NCBI GenBank assembly: GCA_910585725.1
Contig: CAJUFA010000008.1
Span: 1-64,000, forward strand
Reading direction: 5' to 3'
DNA: 64,000 nucleotides
Origin: an uncultured Dorea sp.
GTDB taxonomy: Bacteria > Bacillota > Clostridia > Lachnospirales > Lachnospiraceae
Both the position numbers and the translations under genes were made by a program. The notes below the pieces were generated by a model. It worked only from the letters and a program-made list of their open reading frames with translations. It did no database searches and had not been told where the DNA came from. Of this stretch, positions 16,486-25,566 are shown in pieces; the first letter of the stretch is position 1, and each line of letters begins with the position of its first letter.

Positions 16486-17625
16486 TTATAGTAAATAAAA
16501 TTTTTCTATTGTCTTTATAATATAATCGATATTATCTATCTCAAGACCGTAATACATTGGCAGCCTTAACAATCTTTCACTTTCTTTTGTTGTATATCGG
16601 TCTTCTCCTACAAACTCTCCAAATTTTTTTCCGGCTGGAGAAGTATGTAATGGTATATAATGAAAAACAGAATTGATCTTTCTTTGTCTTAGATAGTGAA
16701 TCAATTCCTTTCTTTCCTCTATATCTCTTGTCTTAATATAAAACATATGTGCATTATGCGTGCAGTCGACTGGAATTACCGGAAGCTCTATAAACTTTCT
16801 TTCTTCCAATTCTTTTAACCCCTGATAATAATAGTTCCAACTTTTCATTCTATTTGAACAGATATCGTCCGATACTTCTAACTGCGCCCACAGATAAGCA
16901 GCGTTTAACTCACTTGGAAGATATGACGAACCGATATCAACCCATGTATACTTATCAATCTGCCCTCTAAAGAATTTACTCCTGTCAGTTCCCTTTTCTC
17001 GTATAATCTCAGCCCTTTCTGCAATCTTCTTGTGTTTAACCAGCAAAGCTCCGCCCTCTCCCATACTATAGTTCTTAGTTTCGTGAAAACTATAGCACCC
17101 GTAATCGCCAATAGAACCAAGGGGTTTTCCCTTATATGTCGATTTCACAGCCTGGGCTGCGTCCTCTATTACATACAACCCATATTTCTTCGCCAAATTG
17201 CAAATCGTATCCATTTCACAAGCTACACCTGCGTAATGAACAGGAACAATTGCTTTTGTATGTTCACTAATCGCTCCTTCTATTAAATTCTCGTCTATAT
17301 TCATGGTATCTGGTCTTATATCTACAAATTTCACTCTTGCCCCACGAAGTATAAATGCATTAGCTGTAGATACAAAAGTATAAGAAGGCATAATTACCTC
17401 GTCTCCCGATTGGATATCTGCCAGTATTGCTGCCATCTCTGTCGCATGCGTACAGGACGTTGTCAAAAGAGCTTTTTCCGTTCCTGTATACTTTTCCAAC
17501 CACGAAGAACATTTCTTTGTATAATATCCGTCTCCACTGATTTTTTTTGATCTGACGGCTTCTTCTATGTATTTTGTTTCCTTACCAATATATGGCGGTT
17601 CATTAAAATTGATCAACTTCTGCAA
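16486..17625 (-). CDS. wecE: dTDP-4-amino-4,6-dideoxygalactose transaminase (WecE/RffA-like)
   Basis: A 379-residue DegT-family aminotransferase. The start NFNEPPYIGKE, the LLTTSCTHATEMAAIL phosphate-binding region, VIEDAAQAVKS, and CYSFHETKNYSMGEGGALL with the PLP Lys are characteristic of WecE/RffA, which makes dTDP-4-amino-4,6-dideoxy-D-galactose from the 4-keto sugar. No rmlA/rmlB genes for dTDP-4-keto-6-deoxyglucose are in the window, so the precursor must come from elsewhere. It is the first gene of the AT-rich block. Its amino group is a natural acceptor for the ATP-grasp and GNAT enzymes downstream. Confidence 0.85.
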   Translation of the reverse strand: MQKLINFNEPPYIGKETKYIEEAVRSKKISGDGYYTKKCSSWLEKYTGTEKALLTTSCTHATEMAAILADIQSGDEVIMPSYTFVSTANAFILRGARVKFVDIRPDTMNIDENLIEGAISEHTKAIVPVHYAGVACEMDTICNLAKKYGLYVIEDAAQAVKSTYKGKPLGSIGDYGCYSFHETKNYSMGEGGALLVKHKKIAERAEIIREKGTDRSKFFRGQIDKYTWVDIGSSYLPSELNAAYLWAQLEVSDDICSNRMKSWNYYYQGLKELEERKFIELPVIPVDCTHNAHMFYIKTRDIEERKELIHYLRQRKINSVFHYIPLHTSPAGKKFGEFVGEDRYTTKESERLLRLPMYYGLEIDNIDYIIKTIEKFYLL

Positions 17626-17684
17626 CTTCCTCTCTATTGATCTTTCGTTTTACTCTATTTATCACTAGAGAATCAATAATTCTT

Positions 17685-19736
17685 TTATCTATTCAGTTTA
17701 TATACTCTAAAACTCTTATTTTCAAAAACACATTCTCCACCCTCCGGTTCCATATGAAAATCCGGATTCACACTCAATGTCTGCATGAAATACGACACCC
17801 CTTCTTCTTCCATCGTACGCAGCGCCTCCGCGTCTCCTGTTACCAGATCCTCAACAACCTGCCTGCGTCTTTTTACCTCGCTGTCATTTGAATATTTCCC
17901 GTCGTTCCACACAAACCTTTCCGAGAATACCCCCGCCGCCATTTCCTGGGGCCGCCCCTCCTTATCATAGAAATAATCCACGGCCACGACGGCGTCCTCT
18001 TTTGTATTCTCCTTTATCCACTCATATGCTTCATAATCATTCCGGGAAACATAGTATTTCGAATAAAACTCCGGCTCCAAAGCCTGATTCACACACAGAA
18101 TTCCCTCCTTCACTTTCAGAGCTATAACCTCCTGCCAGGTATAGAATCCCATACAGGCCATAGCGACGACGGCCGCCAGCAGAACAATCTGGATCTTCCT
18201 GCGGGAAGCAGGTATATTCTCTATAGCGTACAATCCGGCCAGAACAGCGAAAGGTATGATCGCCATCAGGAAATACATCTGACTGCTTCCGCTCTGGATA
18301 ATCGACAGCACAAGAAAAATCCCCCATGCACATATCCCGATAAGAGACGGCAATACAGGGGCCGTTTTCTTCTTTATTCCTCCCGCAACACAAAAAGCAA
18401 TCGCGGTTAGCAGCAAGATAACCGCCGCCTTATTCGCCCTGTAGACGTATAACCATAAGGTTATCAAGACTAAGATTATATTGGGAAGATTATATTTTTC
18501 ACTAAGAGTACGGAAGATATCCTGCACCCATTGGCTCTGGTAAAAAGCCTCTTTGATTCCTACAAATAACTGTGCTCTCCCAACAGACGTACCGATATTT
18601 CTGCTTGATATAAAGAAGAAATATATCGCCGCAAAAGAAAAAAGCCAGATGAAACCACATACTAATCCTCTCTTCCACTGTCTCTTAACCAGGAACATAA
18701 ACGCCGCAATACCAAATCCCATAAGGATAACCATACCGATCGGCCCTTTACATCCGGTCGTCATAGCTATAAGCAGAGCCGAAAGAAGGACCTCTTTGAT
18801 ACGGAGATCTTCCTGCTTTACGATAAAAACCAAAGTCATAACCGCCAGCATCCCGTATGCATACCCATAATCAAATCCAAAAGGACAGATATATATGTGC
18901 TCTGCATATGTTACCGTAGTTCCGCCCGTAAGAAATAACAAGACCATTGCCAGAATACGGAACCTTCTTCTTTTAAGCATCATACAAAAAAGAGCGTAAC
19001 CGGAAAAAACCAGCAGGACCGCGGGAAGTAAAGGAGAAAAATAGAATGTCAGCGCCTCCAGGTCTATCCCTGTTATCAGATTCATCTGTGCTACGATCAT
19101 GCTTGAAAAATAGTGATAATTAAAGACCTGACCGACCACCCTGAAATTCTGGGGCGGAAATCCCTTCGTAAAAGAGATATTATTCCCCGCCCAGAACAAC
19201 CAGTCCGCATAATAACCGGTCCCTCCTGTCTCATTCGGCATGGTATTCACCAGCGAGACAACAAAAAAACCGATAATAAGAACGACAGACAGGAAAAGAA
19301 TACAAATCCCCCAATCCCTGTCGTCTTGTTTCCATTTGACAGTCCCTTTCTTTTTGTAGCAAATAAACAATGCGGCCATACTTGTTATAACGGCCGCATA
19401 CGGCGAATACTTTGGTAATCCTGCAGGCATCAATAAAAGATATTCTGCCACGACAATCATCGTACCCAGAGCATAACTCATAGCGATAACCATGGTATCT
19501 TTCACAAACTCCAGCCTCAGCAGAAGACAAGCCGCCAATCCCGGCAGAAATATAACCATGAATTGAAAGATCCAGTATTGGACCGCCGTCCGGTACGAAA
19601 GGTTATGTACCCGGCAATTTATAACTGCTATGACCAAAAGGATGCATTGTACGGCGGCCGGACCGGACAATTTCCACTCGCGGGCCGTCTTCTGCTTTGC
19701 ATCAAACATCTTTAACATACTTACACACCTTTTCAT
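17685..19736 (-). CDS. Polytopic membrane protein, GT-C glycosyltransferase-like
   Basis: A 683-residue protein with about a dozen membrane segments from residue 28 to about 540, then a soluble C-terminal domain (AYEWIKENTKEDAVVAVD onward). The first large loop (about residues 165-215) is rich in acidic and aromatic residues (ETGGTGYYADWLFWAG), the usual location of catalytic Asp/Glu in GT-C enzymes. The C-terminal domain also fits GT39/GT83-like proteins. It would use a polyprenyl-phosphate sugar outside the cell, possibly the product of the GtrB-like enzyme at 12248-13177. I recognise no closer family, so the role is inferred. The start overlaps the legF stop by 4 bases. Its base composition is like the genes to its right, not the AT-rich block to its left. 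Confidence 0.6.
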   Translation of the reverse strand: MKRCVSMLKMFDAKQKTAREWKLSGPAAVQCILLVIAVINCRVHNLSYRTAVQYWIFQFMVIFLPGLAACLLLRLEFVKDTMVIAMSYALGTMIVVAEYLLLMPAGLPKYSPYAAVITSMAALFICYKKKGTVKWKQDDRDWGICILFLSVVLIIGFFVVSLVNTMPNETGGTGYYADWLFWAGNNISFTKGFPPQNFRVVGQVFNYHYFSSMIVAQMNLITGIDLEALTFYFSPLLPAVLLVFSGYALFCMMLKRRRFRILAMVLLFLTGGTTVTYAEHIYICPFGFDYGYAYGMLAVMTLVFIVKQEDLRIKEVLLSALLIAMTTGCKGPIGMVILMGFGIAAFMFLVKRQWKRGLVCGFIWLFSFAAIYFFFISSRNIGTSVGRAQLFVGIKEAFYQSQWVQDIFRTLSEKYNLPNIILVLITLWLYVYRANKAAVILLLTAIAFCVAGGIKKKTAPVLPSLIGICAWGIFLVLSIIQSGSSQMYFLMAIIPFAVLAGLYAIENIPASRRKIQIVLLAAVVAMACMGFYTWQEVIALKVKEGILCVNQALEPEFYSKYYVSRNDYEAYEWIKENTKEDAVVAVDYFYDKEGRPQEMAAGVFSERFVWNDGKYSNDSEVKRRRQVVEDLVTGDAEALRTMEEEGVSYFMQTLSVNPDFHMEPEGGECVFENKSFRVYKLNR

Positions 19737-20476
19737 TTACCGGAGCATGTCCCAGTATCATTCCCGCCATTTTCAGACGCAATTTGACGCTTTGCCCTGG
19801 AAGCGCTCAAGAATTCTGCGTATTCAAAATCCTGTATTCCGTCGATATCTACACTTCTTTCCCGCTCCATAATATATGCATAACTTCCCTTTCTGTACAG
19901 GAAACTGTTTTTTTCAAATTCAATGATATTTACGATATAGATAGCGCCGTTAATTCTGTAAAAGGGTTTCAGCCCCTGCCTCTGCATAGTATTTTCCTCT
20001 GATATAAAACCCTCAAGGCTCCCTTCGTCTGAGAGATGACCGCACCACAGAGGCGAATGCTCTGTCTCACAGACTGAGATTACAGATACGGCCTTTTGCT
20101 CTTCGTAAATCCGATACGCTTCCTGGATGTCCTCTGCATTCCTTAGAGGGGAAGTCGGCTGCAAAAGGCAGAAACTGTCGAATTCCATCCCTCTATTACG
20201 GTAAAATTCCAAAACTTCCCGGATCATATCCCATGAACTTGCCTGATCGGAAGAATTCTTTTCACTTCTAAGGAACGGTACCTGCGCCCCATATGCTTTG
20301 GCAATCTCTGAATACTCCTCTGAATCTGTCGACACCATCACCCGGTCAAAGATTCCTGACTGAAGCGCCGCTTCAATAGAGTAAGAAAGCAGCGGCTTCC
20401 CGTTCAATGATCTGATATTTTTATCTTTTAGCCCCTTCGAACCGCTCCGGGCGGGAATAATGGCCACATTTTTCAT
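19733..20476 (-). CDS. legF: CMP-legionaminic acid synthetase-like (NeuA family)
   Basis: A 247-residue acylneuraminate cytidylyltransferase. The N-terminus AIIPARSGSKGLKDKNIR is the CTP-binding motif, with LLQPTSPLR and the SVDIDGIQDF segment in place. It activates a nonulosonic acid as the CMP-sugar. The neighbours (hydrolysing epimerase, synthase, acetyltransferase, LegC-like aminotransferase) favour legionaminic acid over sialic acid. The start codon lies inside the end of the upstream epimerase gene (56-base overlap in another frame). The conserved start motif makes this start secure. Confidence 0.9.
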   Translation of the reverse strand: MKNVAIIPARSGSKGLKDKNIRSLNGKPLLSYSIEAALQSGIFDRVMVSTDSEEYSEIAKAYGAQVPFLRSEKNSSDQASSWDMIREVLEFYRNRGMEFDSFCLLQPTSPLRNAEDIQEAYRIYEEQKAVSVISVCETEHSPLWCGHLSDEGSLEGFISEENTMQRQGLKPFYRINGAIYIVNIIEFEKNSFLYRKGSYAYIMERERSVDIDGIQDFEYAEFLSASRAKRQIASENGGNDTGTCSGK

Positions 20477-21644
20477 AGTTCATCTCCTGAATATCATAAA
20501 ATTTCTTCTGAAGAGAAATCTCTTTATATAACAACTGCTCTTTCACAATTCCGGCAACTTTCCTGCTGGTATTCCCGTCGCCATAGGGATTAACCGCATT
20601 CCGGATACGCCTCAGAAAAGTCTGCGACAGCGCATATTCCACCGCCCCCACTATATCCCGGGCGTCCGTCCCGCAGTCAACAACGGTATCCGCCTTAATC
20701 CGCCCCTTCTGCCGGTTCCCTACATTGATAGTCGGGATGTGAAAAGAAGGCGCTTCTATCAGGCCGCTGGATGAATTTCCTAATACAAAAGCCGCATAGC
20801 TAAGCGCAGACAGATAACGCTCCATACCTAACGACAGGGTAAAGTATACGTTCTCATGCTGTTTCGCGAACTCAGAGAACAGCCGGTTAACGTCGCCGCC
20901 GCCACAATCCGCGTTTGCGCCTGTTATAATAAATTGAAACCCCTTAAGACGCTCTATCGCTTTCATAACCTCCCCGCACTGTGCTTCTGCTTCACCCTCC
21001 AGTGTAACCGGGTGGAAGGTAACAACCCCAAAGGGAACCTTAAGATCCATCCCTACGGATTCCGCCAACTCTTCTTTTCCTAGCTTTTTCCTCCGCAACG
21101 CGTTCTCCACCCCGACAGCTCCCACACGGAACACTCTTTCGGGATCTTCTCCTAATTGAATAACGCGTCTTCTGTATTCTTCTGTGCTGGTAAAATGCAG
21201 ATAACTCATCTTCGTAATGGCATGTCGGATCGCCTCGTCGACGGCTCCTTCCGTCGTCTCCCCGCCGTATAGATGAAAGATAGGGATCCGGGCGTTCATC
21301 GCCGCACAGCACACGGCCAGAGTCTCATACCGGTCTCCCAGAGCCAGGAGCGCGTCCGGCCTGCTCTCCTCGAAATATTCCGCGAACCCCGCCAACGCAA
21401 GCCCCATACTCTTAGATACAGCCACGGCGGTGGACGAACTTAATAATATCTCAATCTTCTTTGCGATATGGATTCCGTCTTTTTCAATCTCTCTATAGGT
21501 GAGTCCGCATTCGGGAGACAGATGCGCCCCTGTCACGGCCACTTCCACATGGATTTCTTCCGTCTGATCCAATTCCGATATTATGTTCCTCAGCAGACCG
21601 TATTCCGCCCGCGTCGCGGTAAGTACCACTATCTTCTTTCTCAT
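20421..21644 (-). CDS. legG: UDP/GDP-sugar hydrolysing 2-epimerase (NeuC/LegG family)
   Basis: A 407-residue member of the UDP-GlcNAc 2-epimerase family. It begins KKIVVLTATRAEYGLL, typical of the NeuC/LegG hydrolysing branch, and has LALGDRYET, HLYGGETTEGAVDEAIRHAI and LGNSSSGLIEAP in order. It would remove the nucleotide and invert C-2 of the diacetamido sugar to yield the mannose-configured precursor for the synthase. It sits directly after the synthase gene with a 4-base overlap. The C-terminal 20 residues are encoded in the overlap with legF. Confidence 0.9.
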   Translation of the reverse strand: MRKKIVVLTATRAEYGLLRNIISELDQTEEIHVEVAVTGAHLSPECGLTYREIEKDGIHIAKKIEILLSSSTAVAVSKSMGLALAGFAEYFEESRPDALLALGDRYETLAVCCAAMNARIPIFHLYGGETTEGAVDEAIRHAITKMSYLHFTSTEEYRRRVIQLGEDPERVFRVGAVGVENALRRKKLGKEELAESVGMDLKVPFGVVTFHPVTLEGEAEAQCGEVMKAIERLKGFQFIITGANADCGGGDVNRLFSEFAKQHENVYFTLSLGMERYLSALSYAAFVLGNSSSGLIEAPSFHIPTINVGNRQKGRIKADTVVDCGTDARDIVGAVEYALSQTFLRRIRNAVNPYGDGNTSRKVAGIVKEQLLYKEISLQKKFYDIQEMNYEKCGHYSRPERFEGAKR

Positions 21645-22639
21645 ACTTCTATCAACTCGTCTTCCTTAAAATCCCGTATTGCCGCCGTACCTAATACCTG
21701 GTACCATTTCATAGGGTTTATTCCGTTTCCCGGTCTTTTGGTTGTGACATTTTCCTCCGAGAGGATCTCCCCTTTCAGGATCTCTCTCTTTGCAACAATA
21801 CTCTTCCTGGCCGCCTTTCTGTTGCCAAGTTCCGACTCTGACGGCTCTTTTACCCCGGAACCCATTGCCTTCTCAATATTCCGGATTGCCCGAACCATCC
21901 TCCGAAGCTCTGACGGCTCCAGGCTTGCCTTATGATCCGGCCCTTCCATCGTCTTATCCAACGTAAAGTGCTTTTCAATCACTTCCGCCCCAAGAGCAGC
22001 CGCGGCAACCGCAACCTCGATTCCTTCCGTGTGGTCTGAATACCCTGCCCTGCAGCGGAATGTTTCCGCGAGAGTACGCATCGCTTTCAGATTCACTTCA
22101 TCATACGGCGCGGGGTATTCCGTCGTACAATGCAGGATTACAATCTCCCCTGAACCGCTGCGTCTTAACGCCTGCAAAGCCTCTTCTATCTCGGACATCG
22201 TACTCATCCCCGTGGATAATATAATATCCCGCCTGGTTCTTCCTATCTTCTCAAGATACGGAAGATTCGTGATCTCTCCCGAAGGTATCTTCCAGATATC
22301 GCATCCCAGGCTTTCCAGAAAATCTATACTTTCTATATCAAAAGGAGTCGACAGAAATTTGATCCCGATCTCCTTGCAATAAGAAGAAAGCTCTTCAAAA
22401 TCCTCATAAGAAAGCAGGAGCCTTTTTAACATCTCCCGCTGACTTGTCTCCCGGCCCATATTTTCTTTCTGGTAGTCCGCCATCTCTGCGTATCTGGATA
22501 CCAGGGACGACAGTTTAGCCGTCTGGAATTTCACGATATCGGCTCCGCATTCCTTCGCCGTCCACGCCAGTCTTTTCGCAATATCCAGATTTCCGTTATG
22601 ATTTACGCCTGCCTCGGCAATAATCAGAACTTTTCCCAT
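21641..22639 (-). CDS. legI: N,N'-diacetyllegionaminate synthase-like (NeuB family)
   Basis: A 332-residue NeuB-family synthase that condenses a six-carbon amino sugar with phosphoenolpyruvate. The start LIIAEAGVNHNGNLDIAK, the KFQT and STPFD segments, the GYSDHTEGI motif and VIEKHFTLDKTMEGPDHKASL are diagnostic. A C-terminal SAF (antifreeze-like) domain covers about residues 275-332. Together with LegC, LegG and LegF homologs the product is best read as legionaminic acid. Pseudaminic acid is less likely because the aminotransferase is LegC-like. Confidence 0.92.
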   Translation of the reverse strand: MGKVLIIAEAGVNHNGNLDIAKRLAWTAKECGADIVKFQTAKLSSLVSRYAEMADYQKENMGRETSQREMLKRLLLSYEDFEELSSYCKEIGIKFLSTPFDIESIDFLESLGCDIWKIPSGEITNLPYLEKIGRTRRDIILSTGMSTMSEIEEALQALRRSGSGEIVILHCTTEYPAPYDEVNLKAMRTLAETFRCRAGYSDHTEGIEVAVAAAALGAEVIEKHFTLDKTMEGPDHKASLEPSELRRMVRAIRNIEKAMGSGVKEPSESELGNRKAARKSIVAKREILKGEILSEENVTTKRPGNGINPMKWYQVLGTAAIRDFKEDELIEV

Positions 22640-23293
22640 CTAATTTCCCCTCTGCTTCAGAATTCTCGTCGAAACAATCTTACTGATATATTTCTCACAC
22701 TGTTCTATATCTTTGTTTACAATACTTCCTGCTCCCACCACGGCATGATTTCCCACTTTTACCCCCTGAAATACCGTAGAGTTTGCTCCCAGAAAAACAT
22801 AATTCCCTATATCGGCGCCGCCGCATACCACGCTCGACACAGATACATGGCTGAAATCTCCCACTCTGCAGTCGTGCTCTATCACCGCGCACGTATTGAT
22901 AATAGCCATATTGCCGATTACGCTGTTTGCGTTCAAGACTGCGCCTTTCCCCACCAGAGTCCCCTCTCCCACGCGGACGTCCGAAGCTGTAATTGCCGTT
23001 GGATCTATGATCGCCGGCATGCCGTAACCAATCTCTTTTAATTGTTCATAGATATTGTCCCTTGTGTTTCCCCGTCCGAGAAATCCCACTCCCACAAACG
23101 CATAGTGAACGCCAAGATCATACAGTCTCTGCAGATCGTCGTCACAGCCGATTACTTTATAACCGCGGTAGGAAAATGATTTCTGTTCTGGGCGATCTAC
23201 GAATCCACATACCTTATATTCTCCCAATGCTTCTATCGTATCAAGAGCTGATCTGGCGTGTCCTCCGCATCCCAATATAATCATTTTCTTCAT
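22640..23293 (-). CDS. legH: Sugar O/N-acetyltransferase, NeuD/LegH family
   Basis: A 217-residue left-handed beta-helix acetyltransferase. The N-terminal MIILGCGGHARSALDTIE is the nucleotide-sugar-binding PglD-like domain, and hexapeptide repeats run from about residue 95 (GEGTLVGKGAVLNANSVIGN onward). H139 in the IEHDCRVGDFSHV stretch is the likely catalytic His. It would acetylate the amino group made by LegC. It ends next to the synthase gene with no spacer. Confidence 0.88.
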   Translation of the reverse strand: MKKMIILGCGGHARSALDTIEALGEYKVCGFVDRPEQKSFSYRGYKVIGCDDDLQRLYDLGVHYAFVGVGFLGRGNTRDNIYEQLKEIGYGMPAIIDPTAITASDVRVGEGTLVGKGAVLNANSVIGNMAIINTCAVIEHDCRVGDFSHVSVSSVVCGGADIGNYVFLGANSTVFQGVKVGNHAVVGAGSIVNKDIEQCEKYISKIVSTRILKQRGN

Positions 23294-23299
23294 ATATTG

Positions 23300-24376
23300 T
23301 TACTGTACCGAACCACTATTGATCCGTTCCTCCATCTTCTTCATCTCTTCAAATTCTCCCATATCAAGAAACGAGTTTTCACTGATGGGATACATCCCGA
23401 CCTTTAATCCGTCAGACATAAGCTGATCTGCAAGATCGGTCATATGATATATGGTTCCGTCAGGAATTCTCAGGATATGTTCCGGATTAACGATATACAT
23501 CCCTGTGTTAATAAAATACGAAAGCATCGGCTTCTCTTCCATAGAGCTGACGATCCCCTGCTCCTTAGAATACAGGACTCCATAGGGGATCGTGATATTT
23601 TTAAGCGAAGACACAATCGTCAAGTCGTTCCCTGATTCTTTATGAAATCTGAGCACCTCTCCGTAATCAGCCTCAATAAGCGTATCGCAATTAGCGATAA
23701 TTACAGGCGCGTCAAAGCTCTCTTCTATCAGCTTAATACTTCCCGCAGTCCCTAACGGCCGGTCTTCTTCCACATAATGAATCCTATAAGGAATATCCAA
23801 TTCACTAAAATACGACTTGATCATTTCCTTCTTATAATTCACGGTAAGATAAAAATCACCGACTCCATACCGATAGAATCTGTGAAAAATACGCTCCAGA
23901 ATCGGTATGCCGCCTATAGGAATCAATGGTTTGGGAAGAATCTTCGTATAAGGATAGAGTCTTGTTCCCTTCCCTCCCGCCATAATAATAACCGGAGTGC
24001 CGCGAAGCGTTTTCCGAAACTCCGCCTTATCGTTTTCTTTTTTAACGGCAAAAATAATATTAACAATTTTACCCTTCGTATCAAGGACCGGAACCGATGT
24101 AATCTGCTGCTCTTCCATATAAGAAGCGGCGTTTCCCGACTCTTCCTTCAAAAGATATCTTGGACGGCGGAACATTACCTGCGTAATCCTGCCGTCAAGC
24201 TTCCCGGTTTTTATAATCCATCTCCGAATATCCCCGTCTGTCAGACTGCCGGCCAGACGCCCCTTTGCATCCGTAATAAAAAGGATCCCCGCCGAATTAG
24301 CGTCGATCCTTTGCATTGCCTCAACAACCGTAATCTCCTCTGTCCCAAGATATTGCTTTAATTCCTCGTCACTCAT
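23300..24376 (-). CDS. ptmE: CBS-domain nucleotidyltransferase (PtmE/LegX-like)
   Basis: A 358-residue protein made of a tandem CBS pair (about 8-115) and an NTP transferase domain (about 127-350) with IIMAGGKGTRLYPYTKILPK, the nucleotide-binding signature. In Campylobacter, PtmE of this layout makes the GDP-amino sugar that enters legionaminic acid synthesis. Here it lies between legC (overlap of 8 bases) and legH, supporting the same role. The CBS pair may sense adenine nucleotides. The base used (GTP or UTP) is not decided by the visible sequence. Confidence 0.85.
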   Translation of the reverse strand: MSDEELKQYLGTEEITVVEAMQRIDANSAGILFITDAKGRLAGSLTDGDIRRWIIKTGKLDGRITQVMFRRPRYLLKEESGNAASYMEEQQITSVPVLDTKGKIVNIIFAVKKENDKAEFRKTLRGTPVIIMAGGKGTRLYPYTKILPKPLIPIGGIPILERIFHRFYRYGVGDFYLTVNYKKEMIKSYFSELDIPYRIHYVEEDRPLGTAGSIKLIEESFDAPVIIANCDTLIEADYGEVLRFHKESGNDLTIVSSLKNITIPYGVLYSKEQGIVSSMEEKPMLSYFINTGMYIVNPEHILRIPDGTIYHMTDLADQLMSDGLKVGMYPISENSFLDMGEFEEMKKMEERINSGSVQ

Positions 24377-25547
24377 TTGCCAATCCCTCTAGCAGACGCT
24401 TCACCTTATCAGCCACAAACCGGATCTCATCCCGCGTAATCTGTGTGCCGGAAGGTATATTGAGAATCCTTGCGGCATAATAGGGCGCCTTTTCTAATTG
24501 ATATGTGATCTCTTCATCGTATGGCTTCTGTTCATTGATCAATCCCCAAATCGCCCTGGTCTGTATTCCTTCTCTTTCAAGCTCCGTAATAATATCCCGC
24601 ATGGATGCAGTTATCTTATCACGATTGATTCTGAGGGAATAAAACCATTTATTTGAACTGGTTCCTTCACGGAACGGCATAAGCTCTGCGAATCTGAACC
24701 CTTCAAATTCACTTCGATATTCTTCATAGTTCGACTGTTTACGCCTGACAAATTCCGGCAGCTCTTCCATCTGCGCTACTCCCAAAGCCGCCTGAAGGTT
24801 AGTCATACGGTAATTGTAACCCACCTCGTGATGGATATAATAATGCGGGTCGTCCTTTGCCTGCGTCGAAAGATATCTCATATGGTCTACAACCTTCTCA
24901 TTCTTCGCCGTTACCGCACCTCCGCCGCCTGTAGTAATGATCTTATTTCCATTAAAACTGAACGCCCCAAAATCCCCGATTGTCCCGGCATATTTCCCGG
25001 CGTACCTGCCTTCGGTGTAATATGTCCCCAGCGCTTCCGTAGCGTCTTCAATCACCTTAAGACCATATCTTTCTGCCACGTCCATAATGCCATCCATATC
25101 TGCCATATTACCGAACACATGAACGACGACGACTGCTTTCACACTTTTTTTCTTATACTTAAGATCTCCCCCGGCGAATTCACATTCTTTTTCACAAAAC
25201 TCTGCAAGTTTCACCGGATCCATACAGAAACTATCGTCGCAATCAATAAAAACCGGATGCGCAAACTGATATTTGACAGGATTCACCGCCGCGATAAAGG
25301 TAAGCGGAGGAACCAGCACGACATCCCCCGGCCTTACCCCGGCCTCTATCAGAGACAGATGCAGCGCAGACGTACCGCTCTGGCACGCCGCCACGTTCCT
25401 TGTATGCAGATATTGGGCAAGCATTTGTTCTAATTGTGCGATATACGCTCCTCCCGTCGACACCCATCCTTGCTCCAGCGCGTCGTCAACATATTTCTTT
25501 TCATTTCCTTCAAAGTTAGGAATTGATAACGGTATGAATCTACTCAT
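24369..25547 (-). CDS. legC: LegC-family nucleotide-sugar aminotransferase
   Basis: A 392-residue DegT-fold aminotransferase. It begins PLSIPNFEGNEKKYVDDAL with QGWVSTGG next, a LegC hallmark. It contains ACQSGTSALHLSL, VIEDATEALGT and GAFSFNGNKIITTGGGGAV, where the Lys in NGNK binds PLP. It would transaminate the 4-keto sugar made by the dehydratase encoded upstream (25567-26775). Good motif agreement throughout and normal length. Confidence 0.92.
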   Translation of the reverse strand: MSRFIPLSIPNFEGNEKKYVDDALEQGWVSTGGAYIAQLEQMLAQYLHTRNVAACQSGTSALHLSLIEAGVRPGDVVLVPPLTFIAAVNPVKYQFAHPVFIDCDDSFCMDPVKLAEFCEKECEFAGGDLKYKKKSVKAVVVVHVFGNMADMDGIMDVAERYGLKVIEDATEALGTYYTEGRYAGKYAGTIGDFGAFSFNGNKIITTGGGGAVTAKNEKVVDHMRYLSTQAKDDPHYYIHHEVGYNYRMTNLQAALGVAQMEELPEFVRRKQSNYEEYRSEFEGFRFAELMPFREGTSSNKWFYSLRINRDKITASMRDIITELEREGIQTRAIWGLINEQKPYDEEITYQLEKAPYYAARILNIPSGTQITRDEIRFVADKVKRLLEGLANE

Positions 25548-25566
25548 TCTGTCCCGCCTTCCTCGT

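Noticed and set aside
19733..22639. Sialic acid (Neu5Ac) synthesis
   Set aside because: The NeuA/NeuB/NeuC-like genes come with LegC-, PtmE- and PtmG-like enzymes and a 4,6-dehydratase, which are not used for Neu5Ac.
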